This document shows, piece after piece, positions 35,717 to 47,976 of a stretch of DNA of 64,000 nucleotides (positions within the stretch are counted from its first letter, which is position 1; the number at the start of each line of letters is the position of its first letter). The notes below the pieces were generated by a model. It was not told the origin of the DNA and did no database searches. It was given only the letters and a program-made list of their open reading frames with translations. Source of the stretch: Stomoxys calcitrans (Eukaryota > Arthropoda > Insecta > Diptera > Muscidae); the NCBI RefSeq assembly GCF_963082655.1, contig NC_081552.1, positions 53,359,947 to 53,423,946 on the forward strand, written 5' to 3'. Position numbers and translations under genes: made by a program.

Positions 35717-35862
35717 AGAAAGATGTGGACCAATAATCGATCCTTTGGGAACTCCTTTTCTTACTGCTAATGGTTGCGAGCTCGAGGTCCCTACGTACAC
35801 CGATTGTGGTCTATTAGTAAGGTAGGACTTTAGAAGCCTAGTTGACGTACTAGAGAAACCGA
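35717..35862 (-). pseudogene. LINE reverse transcriptase, downstream fragment
   Basis: Minus-strand frame reading FGFSSTSTRLLKSYLTNRPQ and later VRKGVPKGSIIGPHL. The latter is the conserved RT segment usually written GVPQGSxLGPLLF, which comes before the catalytic YxDD box. It ends at a HelC scrap, so the YxDD box is missing. It continues the RT sequence that breaks off at 37207 on the far side of HelA11. A jockey/CR1/L2-like LINE is likely; clade not certain. Confidence 0.8.
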
Positions 35863-37206
35863 AACAAGTAAAAGCGTGCTAAGTTCGGCCGGGCCGAATC
35901 TTATATACCCTCCACCATCGATCGCATTTGTCGAGTTCTTTTCCCGGCATCTCTTCTTAGGCAAAAAAGGATATAAGAAAAGAGTTGCTCTGCTATTAAA
36001 ACGATATCAAGATATGGACCGGTTCGGACCACAATTAAATTATATGTTGGAGACCTGTGTAAAATTTCAGCCAATTCGTATAAGAAATGCGCCCATTGGG
36101 GCTCACGAAGTAAAATAGAGAGAACGATTTTTATGGGATCTGTATCGGGCTATAGATCGATTCAGACCATAATGGTCATGAGAGGATCCGTCGTACAAAA
36201 TTTCAGGCATATCGGATAATAATTGCGACCTCTAGGGGTCAAGAAGTCAAGATCCCAGATCGGTTTATATGGCAGCTATATCAGGTTATGAACCGATTTG
36301 AAACTTATTTGACACAGTTGTTGAAAGTAAAAATAAAATACGTCATGCAAAATTTCAGCCAAATCGGATAGGAATTGCGCCCTCTAGAAGCTCAAGAAGT
36401 CAAATCCCCAGATCTGTTTATATCACAGCTATATCAGATTAAGGACCGATTTCAACCATACTTGGCACAGTTGTTGGATATCATAACGAAATACTTCGTG
36501 CAAAAATTCATTCAAATCGGATAAGAATTATGCCCTCTAGAGGCTCAAGAAGTCAAGACCCAAGATCGGTTTATATGGCAGCTATATCAGGTTATGGTCC
36601 GATTTAAACCATACTCGGCATAGTTGTTGGGTATCATAACAATAGACGTCGTGCAAAATTCCATTCCATTCGGATAAGAATTGCGCCCCCTAGAGGCTCA
36701 AGAAGTCAAGACCCAAGATCGGTTTATATGGCAGCTATATCAGGTTATGGACCGATTTGAACCATACTTGGCACAGTTGTTGGTTATCATAGCAAAATAC
36801 GTTGTGCAAAATTTCATTCCAATCGGATGAGAATTGCGCACTCTAGAGGCTCAAGAAAACAAGACCCAAGATCGGTTTATATGGCAGCTATATCAAAACA
36901 TGGACCGATATGGCCCATTTACAATACCAACCGACCTACACTAATAAGAAGTATTTGTGCAAAATTTCAAGCGGCTAGCTTTACTCCTTCGGAAGTTAGC
37001 GTGCTTTCGACAGACAGACGGACGGACGGACGGACGGACGGACGGACGGACGGACGGACAGACGGACGGACATGGCTAGATCGACATAAAATGTCACGAC
37101 GATCAAGAATATATATACTTTATGGGGTCTCAGACGAATATTTCGAGTAGTTACAAACAGAATGACGAAATTAGTATACCCCCCATCTTATGGTGGAGGG
37201 TATAAA
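35863..37206 (-). mobile_element. HelA11, inserted inside the LINE RT sequence
   Basis: Complete minus-strand copy from AACAAGTAAAAGCGTGC to GGTGGAGGGTATAAAAA, with intact hairpin, about six units and a long GGAC/GACA tract (37009-37070). Both flanks are the same LINE RT frame, which defines its ends and its T-tract target. Confidence 0.9.
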
Positions 37207-37925
37207 AATGCCGAAGTTTGAAGAAAAGATTCCGGTGGTCAATGTCATCGAATTCTTTCGAGTGATCAACGAGAACAAGAAAACATGACTGGTATGCAAC
37301 TGTGGTTAGGCATAAAACGAGGCTGCACATCTGTTAGTGGAGATCCCATGCTGAGATACTCTGTGATTCTTTTATGAATTATTTTCTTAAAAATTTCGAA
37401 AGATAGCATAGAATAGCAATTGGCCGAAATCCTTTATCCGTTATGGGTACTGGGATAATTTTTGCATGCTTCCAATTAGATGAATATGTGCAAGAAGTGA
37501 GGATATTATTAAACTAGTCGGTTATGAAGGGAATTAGACGAGGAACGAGGATGCGTATAAATCTAGGGTCGACTCCATCGCGTTAGATTTTACTGCCTCA
37601 AAACATTCCAGAAGATCCTCATGCGATACACATCAAAACTACCTTCAACAAGTATGCCATTAGGAGTTTTATCACCAACATTATACACCGAGTGATCCGC
37701 CATGGATGGTATGCTGACAAATGCTCTCTTCAGTTCCTCAATATCTTCGTGATATATACCAATCTCATTAGTCTCTCCAATTTCAATTTCCTTGATAATT
37801 CTCCATTTACCTCTGGAGTCTAAGGCTGAACTAAATTGTTTGGAATAATATTCAGTCTTCGCCGCTTTTATCAAATTGTTAACCCCTCTCCTCGAGGTTC
37901 GAATGTCATCATGTAGTTCCGGAGT
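37207..37925 (-). pseudogene. LINE ORF2 remnant: linker and RT fingers/palm start
   Basis: Minus strand, in order: RGVNNLIKAAKTEYYSKQF and ALDSRGKWRIIKEIEIG (post-endonuclease linker, intact frame 37590-37874), FEAVKSNA, VDPRFIRILVPRLIPF, WKHAKIIPVP, FRPIAILCYLSK and LVLVDHSKEFDDIDHRNLFF, ending KLRHF at the HelA11 border. These match non-LTR RT blocks up to the first catalytic aspartate region (a degenerate LVLVDHSKEFDDIDH). At least two frameshifts and two stops occur (near 37545, 37500 and 37390). The endonuclease domain expected upstream is absent; only a short linker separates this part from ORF1-like sequence. Confidence 0.8.
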
Positions 37926-38160
37926 ATGCTGCTACCGATTTCATAAAAAAGTCTCTATCGCAAGGTGACATAAATAGTGCAATGATGACTCCATCTGGTG
38001 AATTTATTATTTTTTTTTGTGTTATTCCTGTTTTGTAATCTATAAATGGATTTAACACATGGTACAGATATTCTCATGAAGTTGCATATGTTACCAAAAT
38101 TATGAATCAGATTCTCATCGGCATTAAAGGGGATACCCATAATCCAAATATCGCAGGCTA
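37926..38160 (-). pseudogene. LINE ORF1-like remnant
   Basis: Minus-strand frames read DIWIMGIPFNADENLIHNFG with ICNFMRISVPCVKSIYRLQN, then after a frameshift SPDGVIIALFMSPCDRDFF. The G-I-P-F, I-Y-R-L-Q-N-R and P-I/V-hydrophobic-F pattern resembles ORF1 proteins of insect LINEs. That is inference from the pattern. Position upstream of the ORF2 remnant and the same strand support it. Confidence 0.5.
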
Positions 38161-38214
38161 TATGCGAGTTTTCTTGTTAGAGGGCTTGCATACGAAGATC
38201 TTAGATTTGGCAAA

Positions 38215-38361
38215 ATGAAATTTTTTCGGTGTATAGATATCAATCTATCTTCGAAGACATATTTTTTTTTAAACAATATTTTAATTTTTAATGAAACATT
38301 TAAATTTTCTATAGACAAAATTTTAATTCTTTTTTCAAAATAAAATCCTGGCTACGTCCTT
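38215..38361. repeat. AT-rich 'CTATAGACAAAATTTT' repeat remnant
   Basis: ATTTTCTATAGACAAAATTTT followed by AAAATAAAATCCTGGCTACG. Similar wording occurs at 52618-52672 and, weakly, at 57416-57470. Likely a short ~29-bp tandem repeat element in decayed form. Confidence 0.4.
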
Positions 38362-38583
38362 GCAAAAATGCAAATTTTGCCCATGAACATTCCACTAAGG
38401 AACAGAGGCAAACTTCTCACATATCAATTCAAGTTTTACGATCAATGATAGGGGGCTTCCGTTTTGTAGCCGAGTCCGAACGGCGTGCCTCAGTGCGACA
38501 TCTCTTTGTTAAAAAGTTTTACATGACATAGTACCTCACAAATGTTGCCAGCATTAGGAGGAGAAAACCACAGTTAAAATTTT
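38362..38583 (-). mobile_element. SINE copy 2, 3' part (split by HelA12)
   Basis: Shares GCAAATTTTGCCCATGAAC, CAAACTTCTCACATATCAAT and TTGCCAGCATTAGGAGG with copy 1 at 7815-8065. It breaks at AAAATTTTT (38576-38584), where HelA12 begins. Confidence 0.65.
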
Positions 38584-40053
38584 TATACCCTCCACCATAA
38601 GATGGGGGGTATACTAACTTCGTCATTCTGTTTGTAACTACTCGAAATATTCGTCTGAGACCCCATAAAGTATATATATTCTTGATCGTCGTGACATTTT
38701 ATGTCGATCTAGCCATGTCCGTCCGTCCGTCCGTCTGTCGAAAGCACGCTAACTTCCGAAGGAGTAAAGCTAGCCGCTTGAAATTTTGCACAAATACTTC
38801 TTATTAGTGTAGGTCGGTTGGTATTGTAAATGGGCCATATCGGTCCATGTTTTGATATAGCTGCCATATAAACCGATCTTGGGTCTTGACTTCTTGAGCC
38901 TCTAGAGTGCGCAATTCTTACCCGATTGGAATGAAATTTCGCACGACGTGTTTTTTTATGACATCCAACAACTGTGCCAAGTATGGTTCAAATCGGTTCA
39001 TAACCTGATATAGCTGCCATATAAACCGATCTTGGGTCTTGTTTTCTTGAGCCTCTAGCGTGCGCAATTCTTATCCGATCAGAATGAAATTTTGCACGAC
39101 GTGTTTTGTTATTATATCCAAAAACTGTGCCAAGTATGGTTCAAATCGACCCATAACCTGATATAGCTGCCATATAAACCGATCTTGGGTCTTGACTTCT
39201 TGAGGCTCTAGAGGACGCAATTCTTATCCGAATGTAATGGAATTTCGCACGACGTGTTTTGTTATGATACCCAACAACTGTGCCAAGTATGGTTTAAATC
39301 GGTCCATAACCTGATATAGGTGTCATATAAGCAGATCTGGGGACTTGAATTCTTGAGCCTCTAGAGGACACAATTCTTATCCGATTTGAATGAATTTTTG
39401 CACGAAGTATTTCGTTATGATACCCAACAACTGTGCCAAGTATGGTTGAAATCGGTCTATAACCTGATATAGCTGTCATATAAACAGATCTGGGGATTTG
39501 ACTTCTTGAGTTTTTAGAGGGCGCAATTCCTATCCGATTTGGCTGAAATTTTGCATGACGTATTTTATTTTTAGTTTCAACAACTGTGTCAAATAAGGTT
39601 CAAATCGGTTCATAACCTGATATAGCTGCCATATAAACCGATCTGGGATCTTGACTTCTTGACCCCTAGAGGTCGCAATTAATATCCGATATGCCTGAAA
39701 TTTTGTAAGACGGATCCTCTTATGACCATCAACAAACGTGTTTATAATGGTCTGAATCGGTCTATAGCCCGATACAGATCCCATATAAATCGTTCTCTCT
39801 ATTTTACTTCGTGAGCCCCAATGGGCGCAATTCTTATACGAATTGGCTGAAATTTTACACAGGTCTCCAACATATAATTTAATTGTGGTCCGAACCGGAC
39901 CATATCTTGATATCGTTTTAATAGCAGAGCAACTCTTTTCTTATATCCTTTTTTGCCTAAGAAGAGATGCCGGGAAAAGAATTCGACAAATGCGATCCAT
40001 GGTGGAGGGTATATAAGATTCGGCCCGGCCGAACTTAGCACGCTTTTACTTGT
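38584..40053 (+). mobile_element. HelA12, inserted inside a SINE
   Basis: Complete + strand copy with GTCC tract at 38717-38739, six to seven units and an intact hairpin. SINE sequence lies on both sides, interrupted at the T-tract that reads AAAATTTTTTCTGATG in the uninterrupted copy at 8050-8065. Confidence 0.9.
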
Positions 40054-40115
40054 TTTCTGATGGTTTCGAACTTAGGCGTTCAGCGTCATAGCTATGAGAA
40101 TAACCAACTTAACTA
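40054..40115 (-). mobile_element. SINE copy 2, tRNA-like head part
   Basis: Continues copy 2 after HelA12: TTTCTGATGGTTTCGAAC then TTAGGCGTTCAGCGTCATAG. The minus strand gives AAGTTCGAAACC, a good Pol III B-box match, lost in copy 1. The A-box end is decayed or truncated. Confidence 0.6.
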
Positions 40116-40734
40116 AGTGAGCATAGGATTGTGAAAATTTTTTAAAAGAAATATTATTTCGATGTGTAATATTTATGAAATCTTAGTCTTTGCGCAGGAT
40201 AAAAAAAACTTTGCGGTTATCTCATTTGAATTTTATGCCGACTAATGTAATGTTTGCCAAGTCTATGTATGTATGTCTATGCTGTTTGTTAGGAGGCGGT
40301 TTGTTTTATGAATAATTGTTGTCGGCACGTACAATTGTTATTGTTACAGTTTCATCGAAATGAAACTTTTCTAATGAAACCGACACCATACAAAAACAAC
40401 GACAATAACAATAACAACACAAAAGTTTATGATGCCAAAAACGACCTTAAATAAAACGTCATCATACTAAATTTAAATTAAACCATGTGTATATGTGTTA
40501 TTTGTAGTACATATGCCATCGCAAAGAGGTGGCCTAGGTCATTGTTTAAATGTTTTCCGGTCATACAAACAGCAACAAACAAAAAAACTCCGGAATTGTG
40601 ATACCACCATAAAAAAGAGGTGGCAAATTATCACATTTAATGCAAACGTGTCTATTTAGTGATTAACAGAGCAATGCTTTTTCAAGACGATACTTTTTTG
40701 ATGCTTCCAAAAACAGTGGGAAATATCTATCAAT
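40116..40734. other. Host-like unique DNA
   Basis: Non-repetitive. It contains a short palindrome GTTTCATCGAAATGAAAC (40349-40366) and AAC/GTT-rich runs on both sides of it. No coding evidence. Confidence 0.5.
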
Positions 40735-41602
40735 TATACCCTACACCACTACCGTGGTACAGGGTATTGTAAGTTAGTGAATTTGCTTGTAACACCCAGA
40801 AGGAAGAGAGGCCCATTGATCGCCTCAGAATCACTTTTTGATTCGATTTAGCTATGTACGTCTGTCCATGTTAATTTGTGTACAAACTACAGGTCGCAAT
40901 TTCCATCCGATCGTCTTAAAATTTGGATTAGATCAGATTTGGATATAGCTCCCATACATATGTTCTTCCGATTAGCAGTAATAATACAATAAAATAGTCA
41001 TTTGTTAACCGATTCTTTCGAAATTTAGCAGGAGAGATTTTGTCTTGACTCTCGACATTACATTTCATAGAAATCGGTTCAGATTTGGCTAAAGCTCCCA
41101 TATATATATTCATCAGATTTTGAGAAATATTGCAATAAAGTGGCCATATGTTAATCGATTCTCTTGAAATTTAGCAGCAATGATTTTCTTATGACTCTTA
41201 ATATTACTGATACATTTTAAAGAAACTGGTCCCGATTTAGATATAACTGCCTTACATGTATATTGCCCTATTTTCATTTATAGAGCGACTGTAAGCGCAT
41301 TTATTGATCAATATTGCCAACATTGTGCATAACGCTTTCCTCGATGCCTACCGCAATATCTAAGAAGTTTGTTCAAAATCATTTCAGATATTGATGTAGC
41401 TCCCATATATATGTTCGCCAGATTTTTAGTAATTTGCAATAATGTTGTTATTTATCAACCGTATTTATTACAGTTTGAACATGTTTGTGTGAAATTTTAT
41501 TCGGATTGTTTAGTAACTCATCTGAAAACATCCGCCAAGGTTCATCAAAATTGATTCAGAATTAGATATAGCTCCCACTTTGCACCTATCTTCTATATAT
41601 AT
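40735..41602 (+). mobile_element. HelC2, 3' end replaced by HelA13
   Basis: The 5' terminus TACCCTACACCAC TACC GTGGTACAGGGTA is a near-perfect hairpin (two mismatches). It is followed by AACACCCAGAAGGAAGAGAG and TACGTCTGTCCATG, then five to six units of about 150 bases (GATATAGCTCCCATA). It stops at TATATATATAAC, where HelA13 begins. Confidence 0.75.
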
Positions 41603-43380
41603 AACAAGTAAAAGCGTGCTAAGTTCGGCCGGCCGAATCTTATATACCCTCCACCATGGATCGCATTTGTCGAGTTGTTTTCCCGGCATCTCTTCTTAGG
41701 CTAAAAAGGATATAAGAAAAGAGTTGCTCTGCTATTAAAACGATATCAAGATATGGTCCGGTTCGGACCACAATTAAATTATATGTTGGAGACCTGTGTA
41801 AAATTTCAGCCAATTCGTATAAGAATTGCGCCCATTTGGGCTCACGAAGTAAAATAGAGAGCACGATTTATATGGGATCTGTATCGGGCTATAGACCGAT
41901 TCAGAACATAATAAACACGTTTGTTGATGGTCATGAGAGGATCCGTCGTACAAAATCTCAGGCATATCGGATAATAATTGCGACCTCTAGGGGTCAAGAA
42001 GTCAAGATCCCAGATCGGTTTATATGACAGCTATATCAGGTTATAAACCGATTTGAACCTTATTTGACACAGTTGTTGAAAGTAAAAATAAAATACGTCA
42101 TGCAAAATTTCAGCCCAATCGGATAGGAATTGCGCCCTCTAGAAGGTCAAGAAGTCAAATCCCCAGATCTGTTTGTATGACAGCTATATCAGGTTATGGA
42201 CCGATTTGAACCATACTTGCCACAGTTGTTGGATATCATAACAAAACACGCCGTGCAAAATTTTATTATAATCGGATAAGAATGGCGCACTCTAGAGGCT
42301 TAAGAAGTCAAGACCCAAGATGGATTTATATGGCAGCTATATCAGATTATGAACCGATTAGGACCATACTTGGCACAGTTGTTGGATATCATGACGAAAT
42401 ACTTCGTGCAAAAACTCATTCAAATCGGATAAGAATGGTGCCCTCTAGAGGCTCAAGAAGTCAAGACCCAAGATCGGTTTATATGGCAGCTATATCAGGT
42501 TATGAACCTATTTAAACCATACTTGGCACAGTTGTTGGGTATCATAACAAAACACGTCGTGCGAAATTCCATTCCAATCGGATAAGAATTGCGCCCTCTA
42601 GACGCTCAAGAAGTCAAGACCCAAGATCGGTTTATATGGCAGCTATATCAGGTTATGGACCGATTTGAACCATACTTATCACAGTTGTTGGTTATAATAA
42701 CAAAACACGTCGTGCAAAATTTCATATAAATCGGATAAGAATTGCGCACTCTAGAGGCTCAAGAAGCCAAGACCCAAGATCGGTTTATATGGCAGCTATG
42801 TCAGGTTATGGACCAATTTGAAGCATACTTGGCACAGTTGTTGGATATCATAACAAAACACGTCGTGCAACATTTCATTCTGATCGGATAAGAATTGTGC
42901 ACGCTAGAGGCTCAAGAAGTCAAGACCCAAGATCGGTTTATATGGCAGCTATGTCAGGTTATGGACCGATTTGAAGCATACTTGGCACAGTTGTTGGATA
43001 TGATAACAAAACACGTCGTGCAAAATTTCAATATAATTGGATAAGAATTGCACACTCTAGAGGCTCAAGAAGTCAAGACCCAAGATCGGTTTATATGGAA
43101 GCTATATCAAAACATAAACCGATATGGCCCATTTACAATACCAACCGACCTACACTAATAAGAAGTATTTGTGCAAAATTTCAAGCGGCTAGCTTTACTC
43201 CTTCGGAAGTTAGCGTGCTTTCGACAGACAGACGGACGGACGAACATGGCTAGATCGACATAAAATGTCACGACGATCAAGAAAATATATACTTTATGGG
43301 GTCTCAGACGAATATTTCGAGTAGTTACAAACAGAATGACGAAATTAGTATACCCCCCATCTTATGGTGGAGGGTATAAA
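41603..43380 (-). mobile_element. HelA13, Helentron-like, complete
   Basis: Minus strand, 1.8 kb. The hairpin is shortened to a perfect even palindrome (GTTCGGCCGGCCGAATC, one G lost). About nine units and a short GGAC tract near 43226-43245. The 5' end abuts the tail of D8. Confidence 0.87.
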
Positions 43381-44834
43381 AATTAATTTGCGTTTGTATG
43401 TTTGTGGGTTTGGGTTTGTTCAAAAATGGAGCAATAGGCTATATAAATTTTGGATATCTCAAGAGGATCAAGTACCACCCAAAAACAAAAGTGGACAGAT
43501 CGGGACAATATGGGATTCAAATGAAAGGTATTTGGGAGTAGAATAAAAATTTGATATCAAAATTTGTGTCCAAGTATCTAGAGGACTGCCCCGACCCCAA
43601 AACCCCTTCAAAAAGACATATTGGACCATAATGACATAATGGGGCTCGAATGGGAGGTATTCAGGAGTAGATTACGAATATGGTCAGGAAGGAGAAATAA
43701 GCTACTCTCCCGTTTCCCCAAAAACACCACCAAAAATCACCCGATGACCTATTGGGACAATATGGGTATCAAATGAAAGGTATTGGAGAGTAGAATACGG
43801 ATATGGAATTAAAAGTCCAAAAAAAATTGACTTAATATGTACATAATGTAATGGGACTCAAATGAAACGTATTCGGGAGTAGATTACGAATTTGACATAA
43901 AAAATAATATCTAAGTATTTGCGGGTCGCCCAACCCCAAAAGGCCACCCAAATGGGAATTTTACTCAACCATAGCTACATAAGACTCAAATGAAAGATGT
44001 TCGGGAGTTGATAACGAATATGACATTAAACTTTGTGTCCAAGAATCTAGGTGATGCTTTACCTTTAAAATTTGCCTCCAACAGATTATTTGATCAATTA
44101 AACAACAAACGGCTGTATACACCAATCATGACAATATGGGGTTTAATTAAAGGTATACAGTTGTGGAATGCGAATCTGATATCTTTATTCTGCTCAAATA
44201 TCTAGCGGACCACCTCACCCAAAAACAGTCGATCTATCATAATGACCTAACAGGACAATGTGTTAATGTGTGGGGACACAAATAAATGTAGGCCGCCATA
44301 CACCAAAAATTATGACGTTCAGTGTGATAGGAGGAGTTGCAAACATAAACGTTAAGATTGCAACCATTTTTAGCTCATCGATAGACAAGTCCAAACGACG
44401 TGATGCTGGGCAACATCTTTTTGTTCAAAATTTTTACATGGTTCAATAGTAAGAACAATCGCCCCCGCACCAAATATATGGATTGGCAAATTAGTTCTTT
44501 ACCATAGAAAATCGTTTAATATGGCAATTTGATATGATTTATATAGTCATTTATAGACAACTACCACATGATGACCAATGTTATAGGCGTTAAGCCACTC
44601 CAAGCGAGTAGTAGCACTAACATTTGAGTTAGCGCCATCTACTGGCTGTTTTCAAATGGATTTAGTTGATCCAATTGAAAAATTTGTAGAAGCCAACATA
44701 AACAGAAAGAGGCCACTCAGCCTCCATACAGCATTCAACTTCGTTATGACTTCGTTGCGGTTGTTGGCGGTATTATTTGTTAACTTTCCTTTCAAAGACG
44801 GGCCTTAACAATCATTTTCAAAAGCACCAGATCT
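43381..44834 (-). mobile_element. D' subfamily copy D8, minus strand
   Basis: Tail at 43381-43440 (reverse of an AAC-rich D tail), about seven D' units (AATATGGGTATCAAATGAAAGG), then the D'-specific zone 44530-44740 shared with D7 (CACTCCAAGCGAGTA, AGCGCCATCTACTGGCTG). The ~150-base spacer at 44680-44830 has no match elsewhere in the window. Confidence 0.62.
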
Positions 44835-45378
44835 CGGAGATGGGTAGGGCGATTTAAGCGAAATTTTGTTGGCACACTTACATTGACCTAAAATCATAAA
44901 TTTGGTATCAGAATCTGAGGTGGGGTGCGTAGGAGAACCGCCCGCCCACCCCCAAAACCAGCCAAACGGATTTATAGACCAATCACTACAATATGGATAT
45001 CAAATTAAAGGTATTTGAGAGTAGAAAGCGAATCTGATATCCAATTGTGGAAGTAATTGTTTCGTAAGTCACCCCACACCCGAAACTCCCCTCGAATCGG
45101 ACATATTTACCGTCCATGGCTGAATGGATCTTAAATGAAAGGTCTTTGGGAGTAGAGCACGAAATTTACTTCCACTTTTGAGACGAAGTCTCTGGAGATT
45201 CAACTTAAACAGGACTTTTACTAATTGGGGTTTAAATAAGAGGTATTTGAGAGTAGAAAAATCCACAGGAAAATTGGAATAAATGTTCATCCGAAATTAG
45301 GCAGAAATTTCCGCATTAAGCGTACTTTTCCCCAACATAGCATTATCGGGCACATCAGAGCGGGCCGGGCTCAGCTAC
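44835..45378 (-). mobile_element. Family D copy D11, short, minus strand
   Basis: Starts inside the tail (CACCAGATCTCGGAGATGGG, GCGATTTAAGCGAAATTTTG), has three units and a decayed head (GAGCGGGCCGGGCTCAGCTAC) at about 45355-45378. The leader is mostly missing. Confidence 0.6.
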
Positions 45379-46322
45379 TCATGTATATAAAAATGAATTT
45401 TGTGTTTGTTTGTTGGTTTGCTTGTTTGTCTGTTCCGTGCGATTTAAGCGAAATTTTGTGTGCTTTCTTATAGTAACTTAAAAACAAAAATTTGGTATCG
45501 GATGGGGTACCTAGGGGGGCCACCCCACCCCCAAAACCTACCAAATATATACATTGCCCAATCACGACAATATGGGGCTCATATGAAATGTATTTAAGAT
45601 TAGAAAACGTATCTGATACCCAATTGTCGGACCAAATGTTTGGGGACATATTTACCGACCATGGCAATATGGGACTTAAATGAAAGGTATTTGCGAGTAG
45701 AATACGAATCTGACATCCAAATGTGGGAACAAGTTTCTAGGGTTCATCCCTTCCCCAAACAGGACTTATTTTCTGACCATGGCAATATGGGGTTCAAATA
45801 AAAGGTATTTTTGAGTGTAGAATACGAATGCGATAATCAAATGTGGGACCAAGTGCTTGGAGGGCCGCCCGTCTCCAAAGACACCCCTCAAAGAGGACAA
45901 ATATACGACCATAGCAATATGGAGCTCAAATGAAAGCTGCTTGGAAGCAAAGAACGAATCTGATATTAATATTCGGGAAAAGTGTCTATGGCGCCACCAC
46001 ACCGCCATGACACTACACCATTCCAATATGGGGAGGAAGAGGTATTTTAGAGTGGAACACGAATCTTATATATTTTTTCAGGGCCCAGCGACTGAGTGGC
46101 CGCCCACTCGTCAAAACATACCCCAAACCGGACATGTTTGCAGACTGTGGAAATATGGGGCTCAAATGAAAGGAATTTGGTAGTAGACCACGAATCTGAT
46201 ATCAACATTCGGGACCAACTGCTTAGGGGACGTCCCAGCCCCATAACAACCCCCCAAATAGGACGTATTTGCTCACCATAACAATTTGGGTCTTAAAGAG
46301 AGTGGGCAATAGGGGATGTAAA
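45379..46322 (-). mobile_element. Family D copy D12, 3' part (split by HelA14)
   Basis: Native-looking tail at the low end (TATATAAAAATGAATTTTG, GTTTGTTTGTTGGTTTG) with no Helentron attached. About seven units run up to the HelA14 border. A TGTAAAAA/CAAGTAAAAG junction marks the insertion. Confidence 0.72.
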
Positions 46323-47976
46323 AACAAGTAAAAGCGTGCTAAGTTCGGCCGGGCCGAATCTTATATACCCTCCACCATGGATCGCATATGTCGAGTTCTT
46401 TTCCCGGCATCTCTTAGGCAAAAAAAGGATATAAGAAAAGATTTGCTCTGCTATTAGAGCGATATCAAGATATGGTCCGGTTTGGACTACAATTAAATTA
46501 TATGTTGGAGACCTGTGTAAAATGTCAGCCAATTCGAATAAGAATTGCGCCCTTTGTGGGCTCAAGAAGTAAAATAGAGAGATCGATTTATATGGGAGCT
46601 ATATCAGGCTATAAACCGATTCAGACCATAATAAACACGTATGTTAATGGTCATGAGAGAATCCGTCGTACAAAATTTCAGGCAAATCGGATAATAATTG
46701 CGACCTCTACAGGCTCAAGAAGTCAAGATCCCAGATCGGTTTATATGACAGCTATATCAGGTTATGAACCGATTTGAACCATATTTGGCACAGTTGTTGG
46801 ATATCGTAACAAAACACGTCGTGCAAAATTTCATTCCAATCGGATAAGAATTGCGCACTCTAGAGGCTCAAGAAGTCAAGACCCAAGATCGGTTTATATG
46901 GCAGCTGTATCAGGTTATGGACCGATTTGAACCATACTTGGCACAGTTGTTGGATATCATAACAAAATATTACGTGCCAAAATTCATTCAAATTGGATAA
47001 GAATTGCGCCCTCTAGAGGCTCAAGAAGTCAAGACCCAAGATCGGTTTATATGACAGCTATATCAGGTTATGGACCGATTACAACCATACTTGGCACAGT
47101 TGTTGGATATCGTAACAAAACACGTCGTGCAAAATTTCATTCCAATCGGATAAGAATTGCGCACTCTAGAGGCTCAAGAAGTCAAGACCCAAGATCGGTT
47201 TATATGGCAGCTGTATCAGGTTATGGACCGATTTGAACCATACTTGGCACAGTTGTTGGATGTCATAACAAAACACGTCGTGCAATATTTCATTCCAATC
47301 GGATAAGAATTGCGCACTCTAGAGGCTCAAGAAATCAAGACCCAATATCGGTTTATATGGCAGCTATATCAGGTTATAGACCGATTTGAACCATACTTGG
47401 CACAGTTGTTGGATGTCATAACAAAACACGTCGTGCAAAATTTCATCCCAATCGGATAAGAATTGCGCACTCTAGAGGCTCAAGAAGTCAAGACCCAAGA
47501 TCGGTTTATATGGCAGCTATATCAGGTTATGGACCGATTTGAACCATACTTGGCATAATTGTTGGATATCATAACAAAACACGTCGTGCAAAATTTCATC
47601 CCAATCGGATAAGAATTGCGCACTCTAGAGGCTCAAGAAGTCAAGACCCAAGATCGGTTTATATGGCAGCTATATCAAAACATTGACCGATATGGCCCAT
47701 TTACAATACCAACCGACCTACACTAATAAGAAGTATTTGTGCAAAATTTCAAGCGGCTAGCTTTACTCCTTCGGAAGTTAGCGTGCTTTCGACAGACAGA
47801 CGGACGGACGGACGGTAGGACGGACGGACAGACGGACGGACATGGCTAGATCGACATAAAATTTCACGACGATCAAGAATATATATACTTTATGGGGTCT
47901 CAGACGAATATTTCGAGTAGTTACAAACAGAATGACGAAATTAGTATACCCCCCATCTTATGGTGGAGGGTATAAA
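46323..47976 (-). mobile_element. HelA14, nested in D12
   Basis: Complete minus-strand copy, intact hairpin. About seven well-conserved 153-bp units and a GGAC tract (47794-47840) with a GGTAGGAC interruption. Its 5' end meets D12 body sequence (GTATTTGAGATTAGAG), not a D tail. Confidence 0.88.

Noticed and set aside
40349..40366. GTTTCATCGAAATGAAAC palindrome with AAC/GTT runs on both sides
   Set aside because: 7-bp arms only. The flanking runs are low complexity and do not extend the pairing convincingly.
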